Shown here: piece by piece, positions 49,480 through 61,195 of the stretch
Numbering within the stretch: position 1 is the stretch's first letter
Layout: every line of letters starts with the position of its first letter
Assembly: GCA_905250125.1 (NCBI GenBank)
Contig: CAJNOL010000662.1
Span: 49,365 to 113,364 of the forward strand
Direction of reading: 5' to 3'
Length of the DNA stretch: 64,000 bases
Source of the DNA: Rotaria sordida
Taxonomy: Eukaryota; Rotifera; Eurotatoria; Philodinida; Philodinidae
Translations under genes and position numbers: made by a program
The notes under the pieces: generated by a model
The model's input: only the letters and a program-made list of their open reading frames with translations
Told to the model about the DNA's origin: nothing
The model's database searches: none

Positions 49480-50079
49480 CTAATTAGTGTAAAAAGCGCA
49501 CAATACAATCGAACATTTCTTATTATGTATTTTGATTTTATTTGAAATAGTCTTCAGTAAATATAGATAATATCAATGAATAATTAAATAAAAAAACAAA
49601 AGAAACACAAAATATGTTTTAAAAAATATTGTTTATATAAAATGGAAGCAAAAAATTTCGAAAACTAATATTTTTGACTTTTTTCCTTAATAGTTACAAC
49701 AACATTTTTGTACAAAATAAGATATCTTCAGCGAACTGCATTCATTCTACGAAAGATTCCATAGTATAAAAAATTCATAAAAATTTTCATACAAGCAATA
49801 GAAAAAAGTTTTTTACATCTATCGCACAATGATTGTCGATATCTTATTTTTTGCATTGGTTTTTCGGAGATCTTTCATTCACACCTTCTATTAAGAATTT
49901 ATAAACGTACATCTCCTGATAAGGAATCATTTCAGTTAATCAAGTTTTTTTTTTTTTGATATTTTTCTAATTGTTATCAGTAAGGAAACAGCTCAAAAAT
50001 ACTGAGTTTTTTTGCTTCCATTTTAATTGTACAAGAAATTAAAAATATCTGACAATTATTCTCTTGTTTGTTCTTTTCT

Positions 50080-53000
50080 TTAAACAGTACTTTGTTTGAA
50101 AATACATGATAATGATTTTCTTTTCTGATTTTGTTGAAGAGATTTTCGAGTATCTGATGGTAATTTACCATAACATTGTTTACAAACAGGTGTTGAATCA
50201 ACATCAAAAAATTTACTTTTTTCATTCATTTTTGTTTCACATTGTGAACAAGCAAAATGATCAGGACAATATTTTTTATTACATGCTGTATAAGCTAGAA
50301 GAAAAAAAAAACAAAATTGTCATTCTAATGGATCAATATCGGTGCTTATTTGAAGAAAATGATGTATTCTGACCAGTGAAATATGCACGCTGGAGAGGCT
50401 TAAGCCTCAATTTTTCACTGAAATTACGGCTCTTTAAGGTTTGATTAAACTTGAATATGGTGTTGCTCGGCTAGATGAATATTATTTTAGTACAATGACT
50501 CTACTGCTCATATTGAAAATATGATTTCATGCTAATGCATATTTGATTAGATAATAAATGTTTTCTTGCGAGCATAATGTCAATACTAATATTGAAGATT
50601 ATAATCAATAGGTGTTAGCAAAATTATTCGCTGGTTTATTTTGTGCATATTTTATAAAACAAAAAGCAAAATGTCAAACATGCTGACATTACTAAATAGT
50701 ATGAAAACGATCCTTGAACTGATTCTCACTCATGAGAGAACTATCCTGACCGAGATCCGTCGTTTGAGCTTATATTGGATCAGGGGTTTACTGGATTTCC
50801 AACACATGTATTGGTACTTCTTGAAAAACTAAATAACAGAGTTTCGATCCAAAATTTTGTCTATAGATATGTCTAATGGCTAGTAGAATATTCTGAAAGT
50901 TTCAGTCGGAAAGAATCTTCCTTTGTGAAGATATTGAATTTCCTAAAATTGTCTTTTGTCACAAAAATCGAGTTCACTTGAAAATTCAATAACTCGATGA
51001 AGGCAGATTATTTTCGGCTGAAAATTTCAGAACATTTTTAGAGTCAATATACGTATCTATAAGATAATAATTTTGGATCGAAACTCCATTGGTTAGCTTT
51101 TCAGGAATTACCTAAAAATAGGTCGGAAACTCAGTTAATGAACCATAACTTGGCACCTAAAGCCCATGAGGACGAACCCCCTTTTAATCTTTTTTCTAGT
51201 TTTCCCGAGACCTCCTTGTAGGTTCAATGTGAGCTCAAAAGGCGAATGTCAGCTAGACTAGTTCTCTTGTTGCTTAGAATAATCCATAAACACATACAGA
51301 GTCTCATATCATTTAAAAACGTATCGATGCTTCTGCTTCATATCAGTCATTTTCAATATTTCATCAACCCAAAAGATTGAGAATTATCAAACGATGAAAG
51401 AAAATATTTTTTTTGTTGAATAGTTTTTACATTCTTTTCAATTATTTATCTCATATAATAAAATGAATTTACCTCCATTTGTAATTATTCTATTACAAAT
51501 AAAACATGTTGAACCAAATAGAATATGATAATCGATTTCACAATATGCTAAACCATTATTTTCATAATGTTTACTACCACAAAATGGTTGACCACAACGT
51601 GCACAACAAAAATGCTAAAAACAATGAAAAAGAAAATAAAAATAAAATTTATCAGTCAAATATAAAATTCAAACCTCAACATGCCATTGTTTTCCTAAAG
51701 CACTAACAACTCGACCATCAATTAAACGTCGACAAGCAGCACATACAGGTAAATCAAGTTTATTATAACATGATTGACAATATAATAAATCATGTACTTC
51801 TCGAGCATTGTGGTCTAATTCAATTCTATAAAATACAAAAAACGTATTTTACATTTGAGAAAAAAAAAGAAGAACGATTCTACTAACCGACAAGATGAAC
51901 ATTGAAAATGATAAGCATGATAATATTCACCTTTGTATTTGATACATTTATTATCAATTATTTTCCTAGAGAAAATAACATTTTTTGTGTAACACATTAA
52001 AAGTAACTTGATGAAATTAAAATGAGAGCCTGACGAAGAGTATAACTCATGACGCAGAAGTCGGACAGTTGCTCGTAGGTGTGGATATGATGAAAGTGAC
52101 TGTTGGTCTAAGTCTTCTCTTTATTCACATCCATACTCACATCCACACCAGGCCTCGAAATGATCCATCCAGCCTGATGATTTTATCCTTTTTTGACATT
52201 TGGCTCACCTCTGAGGAAAGATAAGGGAAAAGTCTCCGCGCTTCTCTCCCCTCCGGTCATCACTTTTTTTTCTACAAGACGAAAAATATGCAATAGCTCT
52301 CCATTGAGAAAAAATCTTTGTGAACGAAATTTTCTTCGGGTGGGGATCGGACAGCTCTAGACAATGTTCGGGTCACTATAGACCGGGCCCAACCATAAAA
52401 AAGTGGTTCGATTTCGAGGTCTTATCCACATGCATGTAAGCAACTGTTCTTGACCCTTTGATTCAGAGTATAATAACAGAAAGTTTTAAAAGTAAGATCA
52501 CGTACTCTTATAGATAGTTACCCTTAAAAATCAAAGGTTCTTAGAACATTTTTCGCCTATCAGATTTTCTCGAACTATCTGTGCTGATCATTTGTATAAA
52601 AAAAAATTTCAATTTAACAAATAAATGATAGTGCTAGTATTAAATTACTGAAAAACATCATAGGTCTAGCAATAGATCTATTGGAAGTTGTTTAGTAATT
52701 TGATCCTCGTGCCGTCATTTATTTCTCAATAGAGGTGTAAGTCGATGCCATTGATTGGCAGCAGTGACGATTGAAATTTTTAAAATATTTTCTTAATTTC
52801 GAAAAATTTTCAAATGAAAAAGAGAGAAAACCAGACGATAACATTTCCAAAAACTAATTTCGAACGTCGGAAGTGTTTAAAAATCAAATACCTGTTTTTA
52901 TATCACAGCAACAAGTCAGTCAATCGGCTTACATCTCTATTTGTTAGATTTAAAATTTCTTTCTACTAAAATGACCAATCCAGATAACCCTTCTAAAATC

Positions 53001-54853
53001 TAATAGACGGAAATAGTTTTTCAGAATCTTTAGTTTTCATAGATGACTACCCATTGTATACTATAGTGCGACATCGATCGTGAATGTATTATATTTTACA
53101 TGACTTACTGGCATGTTGAACAAATATATTGAGATACACTTGGATCTTTTGCTTTTTCTTTTGTATAACATTCTCGACATAAAGCTCTACAAACTTTAGT
53201 TTTTAATAAAATATTTAAAAAAAAAACAAACTATAAACCTTCCATTATTTTTTGAAAAACCTATTTCAAATAATGGTATATGACATAATTGACAACGAAA
53301 ACAATCTGGATGAAAACATTTTTGAAGTGCTCGAATAATTCGACCAACAATCACTTGTTCTAAATAAAAAAAAAAATCATAATTGAAATAAAAAGCACAT
53401 TCAATGAAAATACTTACTACATTCTGCACAACATGGTGCAAATAATATTTGAAAATCTCGTTCACAATATTTTCGACCTTCATGCTTTAAAAAGAAAATT
53501 CTATGAAACAAAAAATAAAATATTTTTGTTAATTTACTTCAAAATAAATTCCATTTTCAAATGGTTGAAAACATTGAGCACACCTAGAATTGGAGGACAA
53601 AAAAAAAAAAGATACTAAGACTCATATAGAAAGTTGGCTCATGAAAAATTTTAGTATATAGATGGATATCAATTAATTCCTTCTCAAATTTCAGATAAAA
53701 CTAAAAAAGATTTCCTTAATATTTTCAAGATAAAAAGAAACCAACACAAAACATTGTGTATGCCAAATTTGTCCAGCAGCATTAATAATTTGTTCGTTAG
53801 TAGTAAACGATTGATGACAATTAGCGCATACATTATCTGACGTGATAAGACTAAAAAGTAAAGTCAACAAATAAAAATTAATATCTAATCAAAGAAAGAG
53901 TTTTATTTTTCTCTTTCTATGTTTTACTACCAAAACATATTAATTGGTTTAACATTATCGTTATCATTCTTTTGACTATTTTGATAATTAGTATTTTTCT
54001 TATTGTTTTTTTTCTTAAGATCTTCATTATCGAAATCAAATGTTTCAAGTAAATTATTTAATAAAGCAATGCTTGCTGATATACTATTAGTATTATCATT
54101 AGTACTTGATGTTCGTTGATGTTGAAAAATATTAGTTAATGATCGTGATGATGATGATGAAGATATTGATGAAGATATATCGGCATCATTAGATAATGAA
54201 ATTAAATCTGCAAGTGCATTATTGAGTTGTGCTTCTTTTGTAAGTATTTCATCAAAACGTTTATCATGTCGTTTTGATGTAATTGAATTAATATTTGTAT
54301 TTCGTGTTACCATTTGTATTGTATTATTATTATTGTCAATACTGTAATATGATGAAGATGATGATGATGACGGTAGTTCTCGTTTATAACGATCGTTATT
54401 CAATGTTTGATCTATTTGTTCTTTATCTCCGATGAATTGATCTTGATGTATTTTTTCTTTAAGTATTTGATCGTTATCGAGACAAGAAATTGATGAAGAC
54501 CTATTATTGTCGTCGTTCTTATTAACCTTGATTTTTATTGTTCGAACGGACATTTTCTGAAAACAATTAGATTCTGCTTCATTAGAAATAATATCATTAT
54601 TGTTTGATATAAAATCTTGAGCACTAACATAAGGTGTTGATATAGATCGTGCTTCAAATTCTTTGATTATTTGTGAAACGGATGGAATAGTTAATGTATC
54701 TATAGAACATGATGATGAAATATTCATTATATTATTATATGTTGCACATCGTTGTGTTTTCATATAATCAATTGCTTCAGTTAACTCTTGATGACTAACA
54801 CAAAAACGTTGTTGTTGTTTCATTTTTTGTTGTTGTAACCGTCTTCGTTCCAT
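50080..54853 (-). CDS. LIMS1: PINCH (LIMS) integrin-adhesion adaptor with long N-terminal extension
   Basis: 641 residues from ten exons: 54853-53931, 53850-53746, 53583-53538, 53484-53418, 53359-53239, 53186-53109, 51965-51888, 51825-51675, 51614-51473 and 50294-50080; all phases agree. Residues 309-641 hold five LIM zinc-binding domains in PINCH order. Landmarks: CANCHQSF then [11 protein letters not shown] (LIM1), [12 protein letters not shown] (LIM2), [11 protein letters not shown] (LIM3), GKQWHVEHFCCARC (LIM4) and [10 protein letters not shown] then PVCKQCY (LIM5). PINCH binds integrin-linked kinase through LIM1 and acts at cell-matrix adhesions. Residues 1-308 form an unusual extension with Gln, Asn, Asp and Ser runs ([21 protein letters not shown]) and no fold; known PINCH proteins begin almost at LIM1. 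Exon 1 joins exon 2 in phase (donor ttttg-gtagta), but a shorter isoform or separate promoter is possible. Introns 6 and 9 exceed 1.1 kb. Confidence 0.91.
50820..51110. repeat. Foldback element in a PINCH intron
   Basis: The left arm agagtttcgatccaaaattt (about 50839) then ctatagatatgtctaatgg pairs with the right arm (aattttggatcgaaactcca, about 51071, preceded by tacgtatctataag). A stretch tagaatattctgaaagtttc (about 50884) is shared with 13735-13755. It lies in intron 9 of the PINCH gene (50295-51472). Confidence 0.65.
51966..53108 (-). other. Long sixth intron of PINCH
   Basis: 1,143 bp. About 52030-52440 is GC-richer than the flanks (tctccgcgcttctctcccct; gaccgggcccaacc) and contains a short inverted repeat (gtgtggatatgatg with tcacatccacacc). 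A foldback of about 120 bp lies at 52613-52735 (ataaatgatagtgctagtat against gtgccgtcatttattt, and aaattactgaaaaac against gtttagtaatttgatc). Confidence 0.55.
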
Positions 54854-55519
54854 GTTTTTTTATTATTTAAATTTCATGTTTCAACTAGCATATATGTATT
54901 TATATATATATATATATATTCTTATACTTTTGATTATATGATCAAATACGAACTATTTTTTTTTTCTTTTCTTTCATCATTAAAACAATCAATTTGCTAA
55001 AAATTCCATGGAGAAAATAATAAAAACGAAAAAGAAATTTGATATGATAACAGATCGATGCTATTCTGTGTAATAGTGAAACAAACAATTGATCATCGAT
55101 CGTACACTAATGTATAAAACAGAAGTTTGTTATAGATCTTTTGATGCAAAGGCCAATTGTCTTAACATATTAACACTTTCAAATAATATTTTATATTATT
55201 GATAAAATATTCACTTATTGACGTATATAGAGTCAAGAATAAACAACATAAAAAATCTTTTCTATATATTTAATTTCTTTAGGGAACAATAATAGCGTGA
55301 CAAAGAATTCAAACCTACCTATGAAGAATTCTTTCAATAAGTCAATTACATCTAGAGAACAAAACAAAAACTAAAATATTTTATAAGTTGCTTTATTTTA
55401 GTTTCCAACAAAACTTCATTGAATAAAAAGAAAAGAATACAGAAGAAAAAAAAATATCACCATTTAAATAAAAAACAAATAGACAAATAATTGTTTTTGA
55501 TTATGATATTATTTAAAGT
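54854..55519. other. Intergenic spacer between PINCH and erlin
   Basis: AT-rich with a (TA)n tract at about 54900-54919. Both flanking genes are on the minus strand, so this holds the PINCH upstream region and the erlin 3' region. No other gene seen. Confidence 0.5.
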
Positions 55520-57373
55520 TTATTTCGTTTGTTTTGATTGATCATCTATTATTATGTCTGTTGTAAATATATTTGGAATTGAATTACCAAAATAAATTTT
55601 TGTATTTTGTGCCAATGCTAAATACATTGACCATTGAAGATATTCTGGTGTTAATTTTATTTTATTTGATTCAGCTTCTGTATCACTTTTATATTTATTT
55701 GCATCAGCTAATGAACGTTCTTTAGCTAAATGCATTTCAGCTTCAATTTCAGCAATACGTTTTTCAGATTCTTTGCCGAGAATTTTTTGTTCGTATTGAA
55801 TTTTACCTACTTGTGCTAATTTTTCAGCTTCAATAACAGCACGACGACGATCAGTTTCTGCTTCTTTTTCAACAACTTGTTGATGAGCAGTTGTTACCAT
55901 ATATCTATTTTAAAGGAGAAAAGGGTTATAAGGGCGTAAATCGACTCATAGAACTTTTTTCACTGAACTTTTTACTATCTTATACCAAATGAATTTTTTG
56001 TTACAACTAGTAGATCATATGGTCTTCTCACATTGCTATAAACGACTGTTAGATACGTTCAATATACATCTTCAACGACAAGAACAAGCATCACAAGTTT
56101 TTTTTTTACCAATGAGAGCTCTTTACATTAGCTAAAACATTCATACATGTAACTTCAAATATTCATGGGAGAAGACATCTCAAAGAGGCAAAGACTGCCA
56201 ACAAAGCATCGATCAATAAAATGTTGAGTATTTGTCACTCAAAATAAAAAATCTAACATCAAAATCATATTCAATAAAAAGAAAACTAAATCGATCTATC
56301 GATGTTTCAAATTCATATGGCAACTTTTATTTTCGTTGAAAAAAATTCGATCCAGGTTCCGTTCAAGGATATGTCACAAAATAAGATCATCCAAAATCTC
56401 GTTTTTATTAGTTAGACATATTTCCTTATGAGCTTTATGATGATTTTAATGGCAGTCTGTGCCTCTTTGAGATGTTTTCCCACATCGATATTTGAAGTTT
56501 CATTTATAGATTTTTTTTCTACTAATGTAAAGAGCTCTTATTGGTAAAAAAATCTTGTAATGTTTGCCGTTGCCGTTGAAGATGCACACTGAACGTATCT
56601 AATCAAGGTTTTTTGAGATTTTTCGGCTATGAAGTCAGAAGAAAATATCTTACTGTGTTTTCTCTTGTTCCATTGTTTCATAATTTCGACGAATAGCTTC
56701 AGGAATTTTTGGTTTTGTTACTTTAAATTAAAATATTTTTCATTTTGGTTGTTTATATAAATATGATTTTACCTCGAACTGAACTAATATCAAGTCCAGG
56801 TGCTAAAATATTTAAATCATTTTGTATTGTTCGTTTCAGATGATCATCAATACTGGAAAATAAATCAATATAAACTTCTTGAAGTGTATGTACTGAACAA
56901 AATTGATTAACTTCATGATGAATTTTATCAAATATTAATGTTCGATCATAATTAACAGTATAATTTCGTACAATATCAATAACAGCATCACGACTTAAAA
57001 TATTAACAACTTCAATTTTATCAAAATAAATCATGGTTCCGCCGCTCGTTCCACAAGGAATATTTTTCACTAAAGAAAAATTCATTGAAATTTGCATTGA
57101 AAATAAATCTATATATTACCTTCATCGGTTTGTAAAGTTGTTTGAACAACTTTTACTGTTGTAAGAAAAGGTGCCATAACATGATAACCAGGTGCAGTCA
57201 TGGATGTCAGAAGAGCACCTCCTCTAGAATATAAATAAAGAAGTATTTTAATAGAAAATATTGAATTTTATTTACCTGTAATATATTCCAACATGTCCTT
57301 CAGGAATTTGATGAATACCTAAAGGAATAATTGCGATAGCAATGCCCACAGCAACTAGCCATTTGAGAACCAT
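55520..57373 (-). CDS. ERLIN: Erlin (SPFH-domain ER lipid-raft protein)
   Basis: 316 residues from five exons: 57373-57276, 57223-57120, 57069-56773, 56720-56654 and 55904-55520. The N-terminal hydrophobic anchor (about 4-18, [17 protein letters not shown]) leads into the SPFH/prohibitin domain ([18 protein letters not shown], then [14 protein letters not shown] and IEVVNIL). The junction block [14 protein letters not shown] is a clear erlin signature, followed by a coiled-coil ([20 protein letters not shown]) and the end block KLTPEYLQW to [12 protein letters not shown]. Length is as expected for erlins (about 340), with a shorter C-terminal tail. Erlin complexes on the ER membrane control degradation of activated IP3 receptors and bind cholesterol. 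Three introns are 50-52 bp; the fourth (749 bp) carries a foldback. Confidence 0.94.
56035..56605. repeat. Foldback element in an erlin intron
   Basis: The left part has accaatgagagctctttaca, acatcttcaacg and gacatctcaaagaggcaaag. The right part has the complements tgtaaagagctcttattggt, cgttgaagatgc and gtgcctctttgagatgtttt. The arms are roughly 190 bp with a loop near 56250-56440. It accounts for most of erlin intron 4 (55905-56653). Confidence 0.75.
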
Positions 57374-57829
57374 TACTAAGGACTAGGTTATGGTGAAATT
57401 ATTAAACAAGAAAAAAAAGGAAAAAGTACACAGTGATGATGATTCATCATTATTCGTGGATCAATAGAATAAATCATATTTTTCTTTTCAACGAATATTA
57501 TTCATCTAGAATTTATTTTTTATAATGATATTTTTCAAATTCTTTTCCTTTTATTTTGGTTAATTCTTGATTAAATGATGGAAAAGAAAAAAATGACACC
57601 AATGCCATCTGTCGGAACTAATTATTATTATTTTATTTAACAATTCTCAATATCAATTTGAAAATAAAAAAGATTCTTAACATTCAGACGCTCTTTTTTC
57701 ATATTATTTCTCTTCTATTAATATTGTATTCAAGGGAAGATTATTTCCATTCGTGTATCAGATACTGATGAACACTGCGAAAGTATAAAAAATCACGTAG
57801 GATATCTTGGGCCTGGATTCGAGTATTCC

Positions 57830-58250
57830 GTAACTGAATTCGCTCACAGTTGGAAGCAAAGACTAAACTCTGCGGACCAAGATAGAACTCAAGGATCTCT
57901 ATCGAATGCACTATTTACTTTTGCTCTAGTACCATTCTAAGTTGGAGAAAAACCTAGAATACTGTAAAAAAACAAGCAAAAATCAGATTTTTTTCGTGCA
58001 ATGCACCGCGATTCGCTCAGAGGTTGGACCAAAACTTGAAAACCGTACAGGCAGATAGAACTCGACGAGTTCTATCAAGTGGACACCCTTCCAAGTATTT
58101 TATGTGCTTCTATCCCCACCTTAAAGCCCTAATATACTCAGAAATCCTGGTTTTTCACGGAAAACTGCCCGGGATTCGTCCACAGCTGAAACCAAAACAT
58201 GAAAATAAGATAGGTAGATAGAACTCGACGACCTCTATCCAATAGTCGCC
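57830..58250. repeat. Tandem repeat, about three diverged ~170-bp units
   Basis: Each unit has a phrase like gattcgctcacagttgg, then gatagaactcgacga, then tctatc. The phrase gattcgctca starts at about 57838 and 58011, and gattcgtccaca at about 58174, giving a period of about 165-170 bp. The units are diverged and slightly GC-richer than average. The small open frame at 58024-58221 simply reads across units. Confidence 0.65.
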
Positions 58251-58252
58251 TT

Positions 58253-58584
58253 TTAACCCTTTGGGGACGGTGATACAAGAGTTGTACCATCTATTTTCCA
58301 GTAAGGAAAATGTTTGTTTTTCATAAAACTGTTATCATCTGCAAGGTAATAGGTCATTCCAGCTACCATCGTGTGCATATATTTCCTCCCTTTCTTCGTG
58401 TCGTATAGATGCTTCTCAGATCTTCTCTTTCTTTCTGTTCTATACACTGACGCCATGATCACTTTCTTTCTTATCTTGATGTATTGTCATAAGGCTTTTT
58501 ATGTAATCATTTTGAGCCACATACAATGAATTGACGAAAGAGCCATTTTTCAATTGAAAAATAATTCTGTCCCCAAATGGTTAA
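58253..58584. mobile_element. piggyBac-type MITE with TTAA ends
   Basis: The element 58257-58580 (324 bp) begins ccctttggggacgg and ends ctgtccccaaatgg, inverted repeats of about 14 bp. It is flanked by TTAA on both sides (58253-58256 and 58581-58584), the target duplication specific to piggyBac. A 69-codon minus-strand frame (58462-58253) covers about two-thirds of it and reads fairly protein-like (RTERKRRSEKHLYD; GMTYYLADDNSFM). This might be a leftover of the transposase gene, but no catalytic block is recognised. It sits exactly between two tandem-repeat arrays. Confidence 0.75.
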
Positions 58585-58860
58585 GTCTTTTCTCCCTCTT
58601 CTTCAGTAACTTATTCTGATCATAGTTGAGTATCTATTGTGAGAACGAGTATTAAATATTTTCGTTTAAATCTTATTTCCTCTTCTTTAGTTAGATATTC
58701 TGATTTTTATTGAATATCTTTCGTGAGAAAGAGAGCCAAATATTTTTGTTCAGATCTTTTTTGCTTCTTCTCCAGTTAGATAGGTGGATGATCGTGGAAG
58801 ATCTTTGATGAGAAAGAGAATTAAATATTCTGGTTAAGTCTTTTTGCTTATTCTGAATAC
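58585..58860. repeat. Satellite-like tandem repeat, 84-85-bp period (left block)
   Basis: Three units begin tcttttctccctcttc (about 58587), tcttatttcctcttct (about 58671) and tcttttttgcttcttc (about 58756); a fourth is cut short at about 58840. Each holds a pyrimidine-rich start, a central agttagatattctgat-type phrase and a gtgagaaagagagnnaaata-type end. The array resumes at about 59240 after roughly 390 bp of unrelated sequence. Confidence 0.7.
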
Positions 58861-59234
58861 TCTATCTCTTTGCTTTAAACATATATTTACTCTTCACTAT
58901 ATTCATTCATTTCATCACAAAATTTGGATTTTGCGGAAATACCGAGACAGATTATTTTTCTCCATCTTACTCTCGTATGAACCCATTCATTCAATAGATT
59001 AGTGCCAACAAAATTACGAGAAACACAAATTAACTGTTGATTTGACACAAAAACGATTTGAATGGAACATCGAATAAAGTGTGACATTAAAACAATAATG
59101 AAATATGGCATGAACAGCAACACAATGAAACAGGTTAGTTTATTTGTTTTCCTTTTTCTTGGATTTGAGCTGTTACACTAGTCACTTCATCTCTTCCCAA
59201 GAATGTAGTCTAAAAAATGATCAGCTTACGCCTT

Positions 59235-59420
59235 TTTCCTTCGTCATTTCGTGATTCCTAATCTTGATTAAGTATCTATTGTGAGAAACAATATAAGATA
59301 TTTTCATATAACGCTTTCTTCTTTTCCCAGTTAGATATGCTAATCTTCGTTTAGTATGTGTTGTGAGAAATAACATGAAATTCTTTGGGTTAAGTCTTTT
59401 TTCTTCTTCGTCTTTGGATC
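59235..59420. repeat. Satellite-like tandem repeat (right block)
   Basis: Two more units of the 84-85-bp repeat: the phrases gattaagtatctattgtgag (about 59262) and gtttagtatgtgttgtgaga (about 59350), each followed by aatataagatattttc or aacatgaaattcttt and preceded by ttcttcttttcccagttaga. The interruption at 58870-59230 has a TG/AC-biased frame without recognisable content. Confidence 0.6.
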
Positions 59421-60108
59421 CTAACAGTTCGGAAGCTCCAAATAGGGTAGAGAAATGAAATAGCTGGTTAAAATTTCCATTATTTTTGGTAATTTTCGAA
59501 TGTAGCCATTGTCACGTCATGTCATGAATAGATATCAATGAAAGCATTGAATTGGGTTCTGGTTTCACATCGCCTTTTTTATAGTACAGCTTGAAAAAAT
59601 ATTTTTAAAGCGCGTTAGGTTTTCTTTGTCTTGTAGCGGTTCTTGGACAATACGCGTCTGCCAAGAATTCTCTCGTATTTTCTCTGAAGGTATGAAATAC
59701 AGTCTGTCTGCCTTTCGTTGGTACTTACAGTGTTTTAATTATCTTCATGTGCGCTGTCAGTAGCCATTTATAAGCGCTTGATAGGAATGTTCGCTTAGCA
59801 TTAGCGTTGCATTATAATAATGTTGAGAATAGTACTTTTTTGTTAGTATCCTCAAACGTGCAAAAGAATTCATGAAATGGTATTTATAAGAGTTCGTAGA
59901 CACCCTTGATGGCATCAAGGGTTTTCCAAAAGCTAGAAAAACGCTTCGGAGGGACTACTAACGACTGCAAGCGCTAAAGATACTAGTTTAGCGTTCATAT
60001 TGCGTTAAAGTAATGCTAATAGTAATACTTTTTTGTTACGATCCTAAGCTAAAAATATTGCAATTTGTATTGATTAATATAATGCTAAAGCGGAGCCGGT
60101 ATCACTGG

Positions 60109-61195
60109 CTAACGAGGGAACCTTCCCAGGCGTTATCCTCAGATTTTAATGAATTTCTGTCTATACATACTACATAGTGTTCTAGTAAAAACCCTAAAAG
60201 AATTTGGATTCCTAGGACTTTTTTCAAACAATATGAATACTTTAATTTTACTCCTATAAGACATAACATACAATATTTAAGAGAGAGTTCACCAGGCCAT
60301 CAATCAGGCCGACTGCCGCTAATTATTTCTTTTCTGTCTTTTAGCGTGAATGAAGGATCGTGTCGGGAAACTTATGGGTCTAATATATCAAGTTGTTCTG
60401 AGATATTTATGAAAAATGCTAAGGATCATAGTTATTGAATTTTTGTGGTTAGACCATAAAAATTTAAAAAAATAACTCTTTACCATATTGATGGGTTTTT
60501 TGAGACTCTTTCTGTCTCTGATCGCCCCTTTGAGCCAGAAGAGGTTTTAAAAGATACAGAAAAGAATTGTCTACAAAATATGGTATACCACTATTCATTA
60601 CAATAAGTTTTAGTAAATGAATGAACTTCCACAAAAGAAGGAGATCTATGTTTGATAGTCGTTCTTTTGCTTGTAATTTGCCTCGAATCTCGTCGAGGTA
60701 TAGCGTTGCAGAAAAGGGAATTAAGTTTCTGTAAGCTCTTGAAGTCCTGCATCTTTTAAGACATCATCTGGCTCAAAGGGACGATCAGAGACAGAAAAAT
60801 TCTTAAAAAACCCATCGAAGTGGTAAGAAGTTATTTTTTTAAATTTTTATGGTCTAACCACAAAAATTCAATAACTATGATCCTTAGCATTTTTCATAAA
60901 TATCTCAGAACAACTTGATATATTGGATCTATAAGTTTCCCGACACGATCCTTCATTCACGCTAAAGAGAGAAAAGAAATAATTAGCGGTAGCCGGTCTG
61001 ATTGATGGCCTGGTGAACTCTCTCTTAAATATTGTATGTTATGTCTTATAGGAGTAAAATTAAAGTATTCATAATGTTTGAAAAAATTTCTAGGAACCCA
61101 AATCCTTTTAGGGTTTTTACTAGAACACTATGTAGTATGTATAGACAGAAATTCATTAAAATCTGAGGGTAATACCTGAGGAGGTTCCCTCGTAA
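60109..61195. repeat. Large foldback element, ~460-bp arms
   Basis: The left end gctaacgagggaaccttccc and the right end (complement gcttacgagggaacctcctc) are inverted repeats. The arms pair closely through, for example, gagagttcaccaggccatca and tgatggcctggtgaactctc, gatcgtgtcgggaaacttat and ataagtttcccgacacgatc, and gatcgcccctttgagccaga and tctggctcaaagggacgatc. The loop is about 60550-60765. The arms are among the least diverged in the window, suggesting a recent insertion. Confidence 0.82.

Noticed and set aside
53927..54853. Independent protein ending ...MFW
   Set aside because: A donor in the last codon joins it in phase to the first LIM exon of PINCH; treating it as separate would leave PINCH without a start.
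58887..59123. 78-codon minus-strand ORF in the satellite interruption
   Set aside because: It looks like a possible membrane segment, but no splice partners or family; kept only as part of the interruption.
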